Part shown: piece after piece, positions 46,631 through 56,362 of the stretch
How positions within the stretch are numbered: the stretch's first letter is position 1
Layout of the letters: each line of letters opens with the position of its first letter
Source: Pseudomonas sp. B21-023
GTDB lineage: Bacteria; Pseudomonadota; Gammaproteobacteria; Pseudomonadales; Pseudomonadaceae
Direction: 5' to 3'
Length of the DNA: 64,000 nucleotides
NCBI RefSeq assembly: GCF_024749165.1
Contig: NZ_CP087190.1
Location: 3,383,501 to 3,447,500, forward strand
Position numbers and translations under genes: made by a program
Notes under the pieces: model-generated
Told to the model about the DNA's origin: nothing
Database searches by the model: none
The model's input: only the letters and a program-made list of their open reading frames with translations

Positions 46631-47557
46631 ATGAATATCAGCAACAAGGACCTCAACCTGCTGCACCTGTTCCAGGTGCTCTATGAAGAGCGCAATGCCT
46701 CCCATGCAGCGCAACGGCTGGCCCTCAGCCAGCCCGCCCTGAGCCACAAGCTCAACAAGCTGCGCCAGCAGTTCGGCGACCCCTTGTTCGTGCGTGCGCC
46801 GCGTGGCCTCACGCCAACGCCCAGGGCCCATGAACTGGCGCCCCGGATACAGCAACTGGTTGCACAGCTACAGGACTTCTACAGGGATTGCGACGGCGAT
46901 GATTTCCTCTCCCGCCCGACCCAGGTGCACCTTTACAGCACTGACTACCTGGAGCAGACCCTGCTGCCCAGGCTGCTGCCGATCCTGCGCACCCAGGCAC
47001 CGAACCTGACCCTGATCACCCACAACACCCAGGGCAACCTGCCACGCGAGGCGCTGGAAAAAGGCACCTGCGACCTGGCCATCGCCGGTTTCTACAACGG
47101 CTTGCCGGACACCTTCCATCAACAGCGCCTGCTCAGTGAGGACTTCGTGGTACTGGCCGCCGCCGACAACCCGCTCCTGACCAAGGGCATGAGCCTGGAG
47201 GCGTTCCTGGCCTGCGAGCACCTGCTGACCACACTCACCGGCGACCTCGATGGCCGGGTCGATCACGCCCTGCGGGCTGTTGGTCGGCAACGTCGGGTGG
47301 TGGCCGGCCTGTCCAGCTTCATTGCCCCTACGCGCCTGGTGCGCGGCACCGACCTGCTACTCACCTGCCTGCGCTCGCTGGCCATCGAAGCGGTCGAGCG
47401 CGACCCCGGCCTGCGCCTGCACACCCTGCCCCTGGCGATGCCTCGGGTGGAAGTGATGCAAATCTGGCACGCGCGTACCCACGTCGACCCCTTGCGTCGC
47501 TGGTTCCGGCAACAGGTATGGGAGGTGGCGCAGCAGGTCACTGCACCAGCTGGTTGA
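46631..47557 (+). CDS. LysR-family regulator (PcaQ/NodD-like DNA-binding end)
   Basis: A 308-residue LysR regulator with LNLLHLFQVLYEERNASHAAQRLALSQPALSHKL as its recognition region (the AAxxLxxSQPALSHxL pattern) and a standard effector domain. Divergent from the ABM/DJ-1 operon with 87 bases between, so that operon is its likely target. The last six codons (VTAPAG and stop) come from the gspF-derived segment that begins at 47538, so the original tail seems to have been replaced. ATG 46631 is chosen over GTG 46619. Confidence 0.88.
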   Translation: MNISNKDLNLLHLFQVLYEERNASHAAQRLALSQPALSHKLNKLRQQFGDPLFVRAPRGLTPTPRAHELAPRIQQLVAQLQDFYRDCDGDDFLSRPTQVHLYSTDYLEQTLLPRLLPILRTQAPNLTLITHNTQGNLPREALEKGTCDLAIAGFYNGLPDTFHQQRLLSEDFVVLAAADNPLLTKGMSLEAFLACEHLLTTLTGDLDGRVDHALRAVGRQRRVVAGLSSFIAPTRLVRGTDLLLTCLRSLAIEAVERDPGLRLHTLPLAMPRVEVMQIWHARTHVDPLRRWFRQQVWEVAQQVTAPAG

Positions 47558-47660
47558 TATCGATGATCGGCATCAGCACCGCCATGACGATCAGCAGCAC
47601 CACCGCTCCCATATCGCCCACCAGCTTACCCATGAACTCGTGAAGGCTTGCCTCGTCCAT
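47538..47660 (-). CDS. Chimeric 40-codon ORF: methyltransferase start fused to GspF tail
   Basis: From ATG 47660 the frame reads MDEASLHEFMGKLVGDMGA, almost the methyltransferase N-terminus (44573), then continues in frame as VVLLIVMAVLMPIIDINQLVQ-stop (split here as VVLLIVMAVLMP and IIDINQLVQ), almost the GspF C-terminus (48995). The switch falls at a shared MGA. It keeps the methyltransferase ribosome site (GGAGGGCAGGTC) and would give a tiny one-helix membrane protein. The last 20 bases overlap the LysR gene on the other strand. Whether it is expressed is unknown; it may simply be a fossil of a recombination. Confidence 0.6.
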   Translation of the reverse strand: MDEASLHEFMGKLVGDMGAVVLLIVMAVLMPIIDINQLVQ

Positions 47661-47780
47661 GACCTGCCCTCCTCTGCCAGAAGGCCACCGTCGGCGACGT
47701 CCGGTCCGGGAGGCGGTGGTGGGATGGATGATCGGGCCTTGTCTGCAACCGGCCCGAACTTAAGTCTGGACCCGCCGGCA
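47608..47780. repeat. Duplicated methyltransferase 5' end and promoter region, copy 2
   Basis: Matches 44521-44693. It ends shortly before the leader of the YncE-like gene, which may therefore be driven by a copy of the promoter in front of the lspA-like gene. The adjoining 47538-47612 matches the gspF end (48995-49069) at 72 of 75 bases by my count. Confidence 0.82.
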
Positions 47781-47879
47781 CCGCCCCTGCGGCTGCACAT
47801 GTCCACTGAAACTCTCGGGCGGCCCGACGGGTCACAGCCAGTGCATGCAACAAGGATCACACCTTCAAGGAGACTGGAC

Positions 47880-48932
47880 ATGCCCTACCCCATGACATTC
47901 ACACCCCCCTTCCGCCTGCTGGCCCTGGCCGGTGCCCTGCTGGCCTGCTCCACTTTGGCCAATGCCGACGACGTGCTGCTGGTCGGCAACAAGGCCGACG
48001 CCAGCGTGTCAGCCCTGGACACTGGCAGTGGCCAGGAAATGATCCGCCTGCCGGTAGGCACCGGCCCCCACGAGGTGGTGGTCAGTGGCAATGGCCTGCT
48101 CGCAGTGGTTGGCAATTACGGCGCGCAAGGCACGGCGAACAATAGCCTGAGCGTGATCGACTGGCCGACCCGGACGGTCGTGCGCACCATCGACCTGGGC
48201 GAAGACGCCCGCCCCCATGGCATTCGCTTCCTGCCCGACAGCCAGCGTGTGGTGGTCACCAGCGAAGCCAGCGAACGTCTGCTGGTGGTCGACCTGGCCC
48301 AAGGCAAAGTGCTCGACCGGATCGACGTCGGTGGCGGCAAACCGCACATGGTGGCGCTATCACCCGGTGCCGACCGCGCCTACGTCACCCATGTCGAGAG
48401 CGGCACGCTGTCGGTGGTCGACCTGCTGCACAAGAAGAAAATCGCCGAGGTCCCCACAGGCGCCGGCAGCGAAGGCGTGGCGGTAACCCCCAGCGGCACC
48501 CAGGTATGGGTCAGCAACCGCGACGGCAACGAAGTGGTCATCGTCGATAGCAAGCGCCTGGAAGTCACCGACCGTATCCGCACCGGCCTGTTCCCGATCC
48601 GCGTCGCGATGACCCCGGATGGCAAGTATGCACTCGTCACCTGCGCCAAGTCGGCGGAATTGGCGGTGATCGATGTGGTGGCCAAGAAAGAGATCAAGCG
48701 CATCGGCCTGGCGCGCGAAGGCGCCGAATACCGCCGTACGATGCTCGGCGAAGAGGCGCTGCCGATTGGCGCGGTGGTCTCGCCGGATGGCAAGCGGGTC
48801 TATGTGGCGATCAGCGGCGGCGACGAAGTCGCGGTGATCAGCACCGCCAACTGGACCGAGAAGGCACGCTGGAAAGCCGGCCCCGAGCCGGATGCCCTGG
48901 CGATCGTGGTGCAGCCGAAAGAAGAGAGCTGA
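47880..48932 (+). CDS. Periplasmic YncE-like beta-propeller protein
   Basis: A 350-residue exported protein with leader ending CSTLANA. Repeats of the YVTN type run through it (RAYVTHVESGTLSVVDL, QVWVSNRDGNEVVIVDS, KRVYVAISGGDEVAVIST), making a seven-bladed propeller. Such proteins bind DNA, metals or redox partners in the periplasm; the role here is unknown. AAGGAG precedes ATG 47880. It converges on gspF across a shared terminator. Confidence 0.88.
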   Translation: MPYPMTFTPPFRLLALAGALLACSTLANADDVLLVGNKADASVSALDTGSGQEMIRLPVGTGPHEVVVSGNGLLAVVGNYGAQGTANNSLSVIDWPTRTVVRTIDLGEDARPHGIRFLPDSQRVVVTSEASERLLVVDLAQGKVLDRIDVGGGKPHMVALSPGADRAYVTHVESGTLSVVDLLHKKKIAEVPTGAGSEGVAVTPSGTQVWVSNRDGNEVVIVDSKRLEVTDRIRTGLFPIRVAMTPDGKYALVTCAKSAELAVIDVVAKKEIKRIGLAREGAEYRRTMLGEEALPIGAVVSPDGKRVYVAISGGDEVAVISTANWTEKARWKAGPEPDALAIVVQPKEES

Positions 48933-48940
48933 GCACCGCA

Positions 48941-48963
48941 AAGGCGCCTCGCGGGAGGCGCCT
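48941..48963. terminator. Bidirectional terminator between the YncE-like gene and gspF
   Basis: AAGGCGCCTC-GCGG-GAGGCGCCTT with T/A flanks on both sides, suited to the two converging transcripts. Confidence 0.8.
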
Positions 48964-48994
48964 TTACCGAGCGCTCGGGCCATGGCTCACCCCC

Positions 48995-50200
48995 TCACTG
49001 CACCAGCTGGTTGATCTCGATGATCGGCATCAGCACCGCCATGACAATCAGCAGCACCACCGCGCCCATGATCACGATCATCAGCGGCTCGAGCAGCGCG
49101 GTCATGCCCATGGCGCGGCGCTCGATGTCCTTGGCCAGGCTGTCGGCGGCGCGGTCGAGCATCGGCGGCAGGTTGCCGGTCTTCTCGCCGCTGGCGATCA
49201 GGTGGATAAGCAGCGGCGGAAAGACCTTTTCCACCGCCAGCGCCGAGGCCAGCCCGGCACCCTCGCGCACCCGCGCGGTGGCCTCGCTGACACACTGGTC
49301 GAGGCGATCGTTGCCCAAGGTCTGGCGCGCCGCCTCCAGCGCACGCAGCAGCGGCACCCCGGCGCTGCCGAGGATCGCCAGCGTGGAGGCAAAACGCGCC
49401 GTGTTCAGGCCCAGCGCGAAACGGCCGAACAACGGCAGCCGCAGGATCCGGGCGTGCCAGGCCAGGCGCGCCGCCGGGGCGCGCAGGTAGACCCGCCAGG
49501 CCCAGAACGCCCCGGCCATCAGGGCGCAGCACAGCGCGCCCCATTCACGCACGAAGTCACTGGCCGCCAGCATCGCCAGGGTCAGCCCGGGCAGGTCCTG
49601 GCGTGCCTGGGTGAAGGCGCTGACCACCTGCGGCACCACGTAGCTGAGCAGGAAGATGACGATGCCCACCGACACCAGCCCGACCACGCCGGGGTAGATG
49701 AACGCGGTGAGTATCTTGCCGCGCAAGGTGTTGCGCTCCTCGATGTAGTCGGCCAGGCGCTCCATCACCTGGGCCAGGTCGCCGGACTCCTCACCCGCCG
49801 CCACCAGTGCCCGGTAGATCTCGGGGAAGTCCCGCGGCCGCTGCGCCAGTGCGTCGGCCAGGCGCATGCCACTGCGCACATCGCCGCGCACCGCCCCCAA
49901 CAACTGCGCCACATGCTTGCGCTCGGCCTGTTCCAAGGTCGCGCCCAGCGCCGCTTCCAGCGGCAGGCCGGCGGCCAGCAGGCTGGCCAGCTGACGCGTG
50001 GCCCAGGCCAGGTCGCCATCGCTCAGCCTGGCGCTGAACAGGCCCGCGCCCTGCCCGACAGCGGCCTGGGCCTCGACCTCCAGCGCGGTCAGCCCCAGGC
50101 CGCGCAGCTGCGCCATCGCGGCGCCCGGACTGTCGGCTTCGAGCAGCCCTTTGACGATATGCCCCTGGGCGTCGGCGGCTTCATAGCGATAACGGTTCAT
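48995..50200 (-). CDS. gspF: Type II secretion inner-membrane platform protein GspF
   Basis: A 401-residue polytopic protein of the T2SS/PilC family. It begins [18 protein letters not shown] and has two homologous helical domains with three membrane helices, the last being VVLLIVMAVLMPIIEINQ. EESGDLAQVMERLADYIEER and SGEKTGNLPPMLDRAA are the paired family motifs. It couples the GspE ATPase to pseudopilus growth. ATG overlaps the gspE stop (ATGA). Last gene of the operon. Confidence 0.95.
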   Translation of the reverse strand: MNRYRYEAADAQGHIVKGLLEADSPGAAMAQLRGLGLTALEVEAQAAVGQGAGLFSARLSDGDLAWATRQLASLLAAGLPLEAALGATLEQAERKHVAQLLGAVRGDVRSGMRLADALAQRPRDFPEIYRALVAAGEESGDLAQVMERLADYIEERNTLRGKILTAFIYPGVVGLVSVGIVIFLLSYVVPQVVSAFTQARQDLPGLTLAMLAASDFVREWGALCCALMAGAFWAWRVYLRAPAARLAWHARILRLPLFGRFALGLNTARFASTLAILGSAGVPLLRALEAARQTLGNDRLDQCVSEATARVREGAGLASALAVEKVFPPLLIHLIASGEKTGNLPPMLDRAADSLAKDIERRAMGMTALLEPLMIVIMGAVVLLIVMAVLMPIIEINQLVQ

Positions 50201-51621
50201 CAGGCATCCCGTGTCACGCGCAGGATCTCTTCCAGGCAGGTGCTGCCGCTGTCGACCCAACGCTGGCCGTCTTCACGCATGCTGCGCATGCCGTTGCCCC
50301 GGGCGGCGGCGCGCAGGGCCTGTTCATCGGCGCCCTGATGCACCAGGGCGCGTACGGTGTCGTCCACGCAAAACAGCTCGTGGATGCCGGTGCGCCCGCT
50401 GTAGCCACAGTGATTGCAATGCGCGCAGCCCACCGCCCGGTACTGCCCGGGCGCGGCTGGGTCGGGCTCGCGGCAGTGCGGGCACAGGCGCCGCACCAGG
50501 CGCTGGGCCAGCACGCCGAGCAGCGCCGAGGCCAGCAGGAACGGCTCGACGCCCATGTCGACCAGGCGGTTGACCGCCGACACAGCATCGTTGGTGTGCA
50601 GCGTGGCCAGCACCAGATGCCCGGTCAGCGAGGCCTGCACGGCAATCTGCGCGGTCTCCAGGTCGCGGATCTCGCCGATCATGATCACGTCCGGGTCCTG
50701 GCGCAGAATGGCGCGCAGGGCCACGGCGAAGCTCATGTCGATGCGCGCGTTGACCTGGATCTGGCTGATCCCCGGCAGGTCGTATTCCACCGGGTCCTCG
50801 ACGGTGAGGATGTTGCTGACACTGGCATCCAGCCGCGCCAACGCAGCGTACAGGCTGGTGGTCTTGCCCGAGCCGGTGGGGCCGGTGACCAGCACGATGC
50901 CATGGGGCTGGCGGATCAACTGGTCCAGCCGCGCCAGCACTGCGGCGTCCATGCCCAACGCCTCCAGGCGCAGGCGCCCGGCCTGTTTGTCCAGCAGGCG
51001 CATCACCACGCGCTCGCCATGGCCGGTGGGTACGGTGGACACGCGGATATCGATGGGCCGCCCGGCCACGCGCAGGGCGATGCGGCCGTCCTGGGGCAGG
51101 CGCTTCTCGGCAATGTCCAGCTGCGCCATGATCTTGATGCGCGACACCAGCGCGCCGTGCAGCGCCTTGCGCGGCGAGACCACGTCGCGCAGTGTGCCGT
51201 CGACCCGGTAGCGCACCAGGCAGTGGCTCTCGAATGGCTCGATATGGATATCGCTGGCCTGGTCGCGGGCCGCCTGGGTGAGCAAGGCGTTGATCATGCG
51301 GATCACCGGCGCGTCGTCCTGGGCCTCGAGCAGGTCGGTGACTTCCGGGATGTCCTGCAGCAGGCGGTCGAGGTCCACTTCGTTCTCTGCCGCACCCACC
51401 ACCGCCGCGGCGCTGCCGGTATCGGCGTAGGCGCTGACCAGCAAGGCGTCCATGTTCGCATCGGTCACCGCTTCGACAGCCACCGGGCCAAAGCGCCGAC
51501 GCACCTCTGCCAACGCCCAGCCCGGGCTCGAAGGGCAACACGAGAGTACCGCCCTCGCCTCGTCATCGGCCTGCAGCACCACCCGCTGGGCCTTGGCCCA
51601 GGCATACGGCAGGCGGCTCAA
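50200..51621 (-). CDS. gspE: Type II secretion ATPase GspE
   Basis: A 473-residue secretion ATPase. Walker [16 protein letters not shown] near residue 240, Asp box around VEDPVEY, Walker [13 protein letters not shown], His box [13 protein letters not shown], and a zinc-type CPHC...CAHC set near the end. The start is TTG 51621 (TTGA over the gspD stop) with GAGGTGG upstream, because the homologous N-terminus [12 protein letters not shown] begins there; the long frame upstream is gspD read in the wrong phase. It powers pseudopilus assembly with GspF, L and M. Confidence 0.93.
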   Translation of the reverse strand: MSRLPYAWAKAQRVVLQADDEARAVLSCCPSSPGWALAEVRRRFGPVAVEAVTDANMDALLVSAYADTGSAAAVVGAAENEVDLDRLLQDIPEVTDLLEAQDDAPVIRMINALLTQAARDQASDIHIEPFESHCLVRYRVDGTLRDVVSPRKALHGALVSRIKIMAQLDIAEKRLPQDGRIALRVAGRPIDIRVSTVPTGHGERVVMRLLDKQAGRLRLEALGMDAAVLARLDQLIRQPHGIVLVTGPTGSGKTTSLYAALARLDASVSNILTVEDPVEYDLPGISQIQVNARIDMSFAVALRAILRQDPDVIMIGEIRDLETAQIAVQASLTGHLVLATLHTNDAVSAVNRLVDMGVEPFLLASALLGVLAQRLVRRLCPHCREPDPAAPGQYRAVGCAHCNHCGYSGRTGIHELFCVDDTVRALVHQGADEQALRAAARGNGMRSMREDGQRWVDSGSTCLEEILRVTRDA

Positions 51622-53981
51622 CGGGCCACCTCGTCCACCGGCACGGCACGGATCGAGGCCCGTGGTGCCTGCGATGACACCGGCCGTGCGCGGCCTTGGT
51701 CGGGCACGCCCTGCTCCACCGGCGGCAGCAGCGGCATGTCCATGTCCGGCAGCGCCCAGGAGTGCTCGGGCTTGAGGTTGCCCTGGGTACGGCGGATGAA
51801 GTCGTAGCGGTTCAGGGTGATGCTGCGCCCGGCCGCGGCATCGCGCACGATGTACGGGCGCAGGAACACCATCAGGTTGGTCTTGGTGCTGGCCCGGCGC
51901 TCGCTGCGAAACAACGCGCCGACCCCCGGCAGCCCGGACAGCCACGGGATGCCTTCGTTGCTCTGGGTGTAGCCGTCCTGCAGCAATCCACCCAGGACCA
52001 TGATCTGGCCATCATCAAGCAGGATGCTGGTGTCGATGGCGCGCTTGTTGGTCACCGTACCGGCGGCGCTGGAGGCGCGCTGGTCGACGCTGCTGACCTC
52101 CTGGTAGACGTCGAGCTTGACCGTGCCACCCTCGGAGATCTGTGGCCGCACGTTCAGGCGCAGGCCCACTTCCTCGCGCTGGATGGTCTGGAACGGGTTG
52201 TTGCTGTTGCCGCCGCCATCGGTGACGTACTGGCCGCTGACGAAGGGAATGGTCTGGCCGACGAAGATGCTCGCCGCCTCGTTGTCCAGGGTCAGCAGGT
52301 TGGGTGTCGACAACACGTTGCTGCCACCCTTGCTGGTCAGCGCACGGGCCAGCACCTTGAGGTCGAGCACCTCGCCGATGCCGGGGATCTTCACCGTGCC
52401 ATCGACCACGCCCACCGACAGCCCCTTCGGCAGCACGTCGATGCTGCTCGGCCCCTTGACCAGCCCGCTGCCACCGAGATTGGCGCCGCCGAACACGCCA
52501 TTCTTGCCAAGGTTGCCGGCTTGCCACTGGATGCCGAATTCATTGGCGTCGTCCTCGCCGACCTCGACGATAAGGCTTTCCACAACCACCTGGGCGCGGC
52601 GCTGGTCAAGCTGGTCGATGACCTCGCGCAGGCTGCGGTACAGCGGCTCGGGGGCGGATATCAGCAGGGTGTTGGTGGTCTTGTCGGCCTGGATGGTCGC
52701 GCCGCCAGCGGAGAACGCGGTGCCTTGGTCATTCTGCTGTGCGCTGGCGCCGTAGCCGTTCGGCGCACTGCCGGCGCCCAGGCCGTTGCCGCGGTTCTGG
52801 CTGCCAGTTGTGCTGTTGTTCTGCATGCCGGTGTTGTTGCCGGTGCTGGCGCTATTGCTGTTGCCACTGCCGCCGGTGAGCATGCCGCCACCGCTGAGCA
52901 GCGCACGCGTGCCGTCGGCAGTGGCGCTGTCGCTCTCGCCGGTCAGCAGCCCGCGCAGGCTCTGCGCCAGCTTGTCGGCCTGGGCGTTGCGCAGGTACAC
53001 CACGTGCAGGTTGCCGGCGCTGTTCTGCGCATTGTCGAGTTTGTAGACCAGGTCGCGGGCCAGCTGGGTACGTTCGGGACTGCCGGAACGGATCACCACG
53101 CTGTTCGAGCGCGGATCGCCCAGCACGCTGATCTTCTGGGTCGGGTCGCTGCCCTGGCTGTCGAGCAGCTCATTGACCATGCTGGCGATGTCGCTGGCGA
53201 TACCGTTGTTGATCGCCACCACATCGGTGTCGATGGCGCTGGGGATGTCGACCCGATCGAGGATCTGCGCGACCCGCTCGAGGTTTTCGGCGTAATCGGT
53301 GACGATCAGGGTGTTGTTGCCCGGGTAGGCGTTGATCGGGTTGTCCGGCGAGACGATCGGGCGCAGCACCGGGATCAGGTTGACGGCATTTTCATACTGC
53401 AGACGGAAGGTCCGGGTGACCATGCCGTTGCCGGCGTCGCGGTCACCGCTCACCAGCGCGCCGCCGAGCAACTTGGCGTCGGCCTGGGGCACCACCTGGG
53501 CCACGCCGCCGACATCGACCACGCTGAAGCCCTGCATGCGCAGGGCCGACAGCAGCATGGAATAAGCCTTGGCGGCAGGCACCTCGCCTTCGGAAACCAG
53601 GGTCAGCTGGCCCTTGACCCGTGGATCGACCAGGAACTGGCGACCGGTGGCGCGGGACAGGCCGCGCACCACTGCCTGGATATCGGCATCGACGAAGTTC
53701 AGCTGTACCGGCTGGTCGCCCAGTGGATTGGCTGGCGCGGGTGCGGCCACGGCGCGGCTGTGGCGCTGGCCGACGCGAGGCGGTGCCTGGCGCTGCAGCG
53801 GGCGGCTCTGCGGTTCGCGGTGATCCAGGGTGCCCGCCGTGGCACCGGCTTCGGCCAGCGGGCGGCCCAGCTCGCTGCTGGCCAGGGGGCGTTGCACGCT
53901 CGGCGCGCTGGCACAGGCGCTGAGCGCCAGGGCCAGGAGCAAGGGCGCGAACGGCAATCGCGGTGAACGGAGGCACGTCAT
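51618..53981 (-). CDS. gspD: Type II secretion outer-membrane secretin GspD, lipoprotein type
   Basis: A 787-residue secretin forming the outer-membrane pore. The leader has a lipobox (LALSAC), as in the HxcQ group that reaches the outer membrane without a pilotin. N0-N3 domains occupy about 90-450, with [18 protein letters not shown] near 97, and the secretin core about 470-720 with VPFVSGQY-like and [12 protein letters not shown] strands. A long Gly/Asn/Ser-rich stretch is inserted at about 355-425. A C-terminal tail of 70 residues lacks an S-domain pattern I can see. ATG 53981 overlaps gspM (ATGA). Confidence 0.94.
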   Translation of the reverse strand: MTCLRSPRLPFAPLLLALALSACASAPSVQRPLASSELGRPLAEAGATAGTLDHREPQSRPLQRQAPPRVGQRHSRAVAAPAPANPLGDQPVQLNFVDADIQAVVRGLSRATGRQFLVDPRVKGQLTLVSEGEVPAAKAYSMLLSALRMQGFSVVDVGGVAQVVPQADAKLLGGALVSGDRDAGNGMVTRTFRLQYENAVNLIPVLRPIVSPDNPINAYPGNNTLIVTDYAENLERVAQILDRVDIPSAIDTDVVAINNGIASDIASMVNELLDSQGSDPTQKISVLGDPRSNSVVIRSGSPERTQLARDLVYKLDNAQNSAGNLHVVYLRNAQADKLAQSLRGLLTGESDSATADGTRALLSGGGMLTGGSGNSNSASTGNNTGMQNNSTTGSQNRGNGLGAGSAPNGYGASAQQNDQGTAFSAGGATIQADKTTNTLLISAPEPLYRSLREVIDQLDQRRAQVVVESLIVEVGEDDANEFGIQWQAGNLGKNGVFGGANLGGSGLVKGPSSIDVLPKGLSVGVVDGTVKIPGIGEVLDLKVLARALTSKGGSNVLSTPNLLTLDNEAASIFVGQTIPFVSGQYVTDGGGNSNNPFQTIQREEVGLRLNVRPQISEGGTVKLDVYQEVSSVDQRASSAAGTVTNKRAIDTSILLDDGQIMVLGGLLQDGYTQSNEGIPWLSGLPGVGALFRSERRASTKTNLMVFLRPYIVRDAAAGRSITLNRYDFIRRTQGNLKPEHSWALPDMDMPLLPPVEQGVPDQGRARPVSSQAPRASIRAVPVDEVAR

Positions 53982-54499
53982 GAAGGGTCCTTAGCGCCAT
54001 GCGCCTGAGTCATGCGAAGGGTTCCGGAAAAAGTCACCGGGCTGCCTGGGCCGCTGGTCGGGTCTCGGCGCAGCGCCAGCTGGCCAACACCAAGCCCGAG
54101 GCGCGGTGGTACTGCCTGCAGCCAGGCCATGGCCGCTTCCGCGGGGGCCCGCTGCCAGCCCAGGCGCCAGGTATCGCCCTCGCCGTCGAGCTGTGACTGC
54201 GCCAGCAGGCCAGCCTGCTCCAGGCTCTGGCGCAAAGCCTGGGCGGTATCCGCAGGCCGTTGTGCCAGGCGCTCGCCGAGCAAGGCATCGAGCGCCTGCG
54301 CCTGGCTGCGCAGCTTGGGTGTTTCGGCCTGCCAGTGGTCGATCCGGGCCAGGGCGGGAAGCAGCAGTACCTGCCAGCAGAACAGCGCGCCAAGCAAGCC
54401 GCCTGCCAGGGCGACCGCACGACGCTCCCTCGCGGCCAGGGCTTGCCAGCGTTGCCGGCCCTGCCCGCGCAGCAGGCCCAGGCGGGCCTTAATCGACAT
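53978..54499 (-). CDS. gspM: Type II secretion protein GspM
   Basis: A 173-residue bitopic inner-membrane protein: short cytoplasmic front, one helix (AVALAGGLLGALFCWQVLLL, about 28-47) and a periplasmic domain of ferredoxin-like fold. Sequence is weakly conserved in this family, so the call leans on size, topology and its place between gspL and gspD. Overlaps gspL by eleven bases. Confidence 0.8.
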   Translation of the reverse strand: MSIKARLGLLRGQGRQRWQALAARERRAVALAGGLLGALFCWQVLLLPALARIDHWQAETPKLRSQAQALDALLGERLAQRPADTAQALRQSLEQAGLLAQSQLDGEGDTWRLGWQRAPAEAAMAWLQAVPPRLGLGVGQLALRRDPTSGPGSPVTFSGTLRMTQAHGAKDPS

Positions 54500-55409
54500 G
54501 GGCCAGCTCCTCACCGGATGGGTTGGCTGCCCTCAGGGTCCAGCCTTGCCCACTGGCCTGGCCCTCGATGCCGCGTGCGGCGAGGTCGGCCTGCCAGGCG
54601 CTGTCCGCCGGGGCCTTGCCACCATCGTCCAGGGGCGTGAGACGCAGCACGCCATCCTGATAGTCCAGTGCCTCGACATTACCCGCGAGGAACGGCATGA
54701 CCTGTCCGGCGCCGTCGAGCAAGGCCGCCAGCCCCGAGCCGGCGCCGCCCTGCCCGCCCTGCAGTTGCTGACGCGCCTGCTGCAACGGGTTGAGAACCAC
54801 CGGCAACTGCGGGAAGGCCATGCGCACCTGGGCGACCATGTAGGCGCGCAGCCGCTCGCCCTCGTCGGCCAGGTGCGCGGCATAGAGGTTCAAGCCCAGG
54901 CACCAGATCACTGCCGCCGCGCCCCAGATCGCCAAGGTGCGTCCCATCGCTGGCGATTTCACCGGCCCGGCAAGCCCGCCGGCCAAATCGACCGACGACG
55001 CTGTATCGTCCTGCCGGGCGAACAGCCCGGCCACGCGGATGCCATCGGCCTGCAGCCACGCCTGCAGACGCGCCATCTGCGCAAGGCCCAGCCAGGCCAC
55101 GGCGACCTGCCCATCAGCCTGGCGCGGCCCGTGCGCCACATGGACCTGCCCGACATCGCCAAGCACCAGCCCCTGGACCGCGCAGCCCACCGCCGCGCTC
55201 AACCGCTTGCCCGTCAGCGGTGGCAAGGCCAGGGCCAGGGCCAGGCTGTCGTGCGCATGCAGGTGCAGGCGCCAGGGCGCGCCCTTGGCCTGGCGCTGCA
55301 ACTGCGCGCGGGTGGCCTGGCCACCACGCTCGGCCTGGCGGTAATCCAGCAGCGAGGCATCCTCCAGCTCCGCCAACGGCGGCAGCTGCACGTCAACCAG
55401 CGTACTCAT
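54489..55409 (-). CDS. gspL: Type II secretion protein GspL
   Basis: A 306-residue protein with an actin-like cytoplasmic part (1-155), a helix near 158-175 (LAIWGAAAVIWCLGLNLYAA) and a periplasmic domain with FPQLPVVLNPLQQARQQLQ. It links GspE to GspM. Shorter than the usual 380-400 residues, so the cytoplasmic part is trimmed. ATG overlaps the gspK stop. Confidence 0.83.
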   Translation of the reverse strand: MSTLVDVQLPPLAELEDASLLDYRQAERGGQATRAQLQRQAKGAPWRLHLHAHDSLALALALPPLTGKRLSAAVGCAVQGLVLGDVGQVHVAHGPRQADGQVAVAWLGLAQMARLQAWLQADGIRVAGLFARQDDTASSVDLAGGLAGPVKSPAMGRTLAIWGAAAVIWCLGLNLYAAHLADEGERLRAYMVAQVRMAFPQLPVVLNPLQQARQQLQGGQGGAGSGLAALLDGAGQVMPFLAGNVEALDYQDGVLRLTPLDDGGKAPADSAWQADLAARGIEGQASGQGWTLRAANPSGEELAHVD

Positions 55410-56356
55410 GCGCCCACCCGGCTCCAGATGACATCCGGCAACTGCCCCTCGCGCTGGCGCAGCAGCGCCTGCAGGGGTAGTTCACGGCTGCCCAGGCGCG
55501 CCTGGCCGCGCAGGCGGAACCAGTCGCTGTTGATCCCCACCCGCACATTGGCCATGGCCAGCTGCGGCATGCGCAAACGGTTGACGAAATCGCCCCGGTT
55601 GATGAACCAGCGCCCACTGTCGCGCTCGGCCACCAGCGCCATGGCCTGCTGCAGCGACAGCCCCGGCACCTGCGCGGCAAGCACTTCGGCGCTGGCGGTG
55701 TTGCCATTGATCCAGGTCAGCGCCGGCAGTACCGTGACGAATCGGCGCAGGCGTTGCAGGGCCTGGCCATCCATGCCCTTGAGCCGGGCCAGGGCATCGA
55801 CGCTGCGCAGCATCGGGCGCCTGGCCGGCAACGGCTCGGCGGCAACGGCCGGCGAGGTCGCACGGCCGCCTTGCAGGCCTTGACCGGCACTGCTGGGGGA
55901 TACCGGCGGGCGCCGTGGGTAGCTGTCGATCACCTGCCCGGCAATGGCCGTGGCCAGCCGCTCGCCGATGCCGATCAGCGCGCACAGGCGCTGGAAGGCC
56001 GCCAGTGCCTCGCTGTCCACCTGGCCATCGACTACCAGGTTGCGCAGGTTGAACTTGCCCTGCTCATCCTCCAGCTGCCCGTCGAAGCGCACGCTACCGG
56101 ACGGCACATCGCGCATCGGTCGCGCCCAGGGCTGGCCACCACGTACCAGCGGATCGCGCAGGCGTTGTTCGAACAACACCCGACGGCTCAACTGCAGGCC
56201 GCCTTCCAGAGCCCATTGTCCCTGCAGCGCCATCTGGCGGTTCTCTATCTGCCGGGTCTGCAGCCCCTGGCGTTCGATCATGCCTGCGGCGATCACCGCC
56301 ACCACCGCGGCAATCAACAGCGCACTGATCACGGCCATGCCTTCCTGGCGCGCCAT
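55406..56356 (-). CDS. gspK: Type II secretion minor pseudopilin GspK
   Basis: A 316-residue large minor pseudopilin. The prepilin leader is MARQEG then MAVISALLIAAVVAVIAAGM, and the body contains EDEQGKFNLRNLV and two helix-hairpin-like regions, as in GspK, which caps the pseudopilus tip. GspK proteins lack Glu5, and none is seen here. Overlaps gspL by four bases, gspG ends six bases upstream. Confidence 0.9.
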   Translation of the reverse strand: MARQEGMAVISALLIAAVVAVIAAGMIERQGLQTRQIENRQMALQGQWALEGGLQLSRRVLFEQRLRDPLVRGGQPWARPMRDVPSGSVRFDGQLEDEQGKFNLRNLVVDGQVDSEALAAFQRLCALIGIGERLATAIAGQVIDSYPRRPPVSPSSAGQGLQGGRATSPAVAAEPLPARRPMLRSVDALARLKGMDGQALQRLRRFVTVLPALTWINGNTASAEVLAAQVPGLSLQQAMALVAERDSGRWFINRGDFVNRLRMPQLAMANVRVGINSDWFRLRGQARLGSRELPLQALLRQREGQLPDVIWSRVGA

Positions 56357-56362
56357 GGCCGG

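Noticed and set aside
51696..53966. 756-codon open frame antisense to gspD
   Set aside because: Codon-position shadow of the secretin gene.
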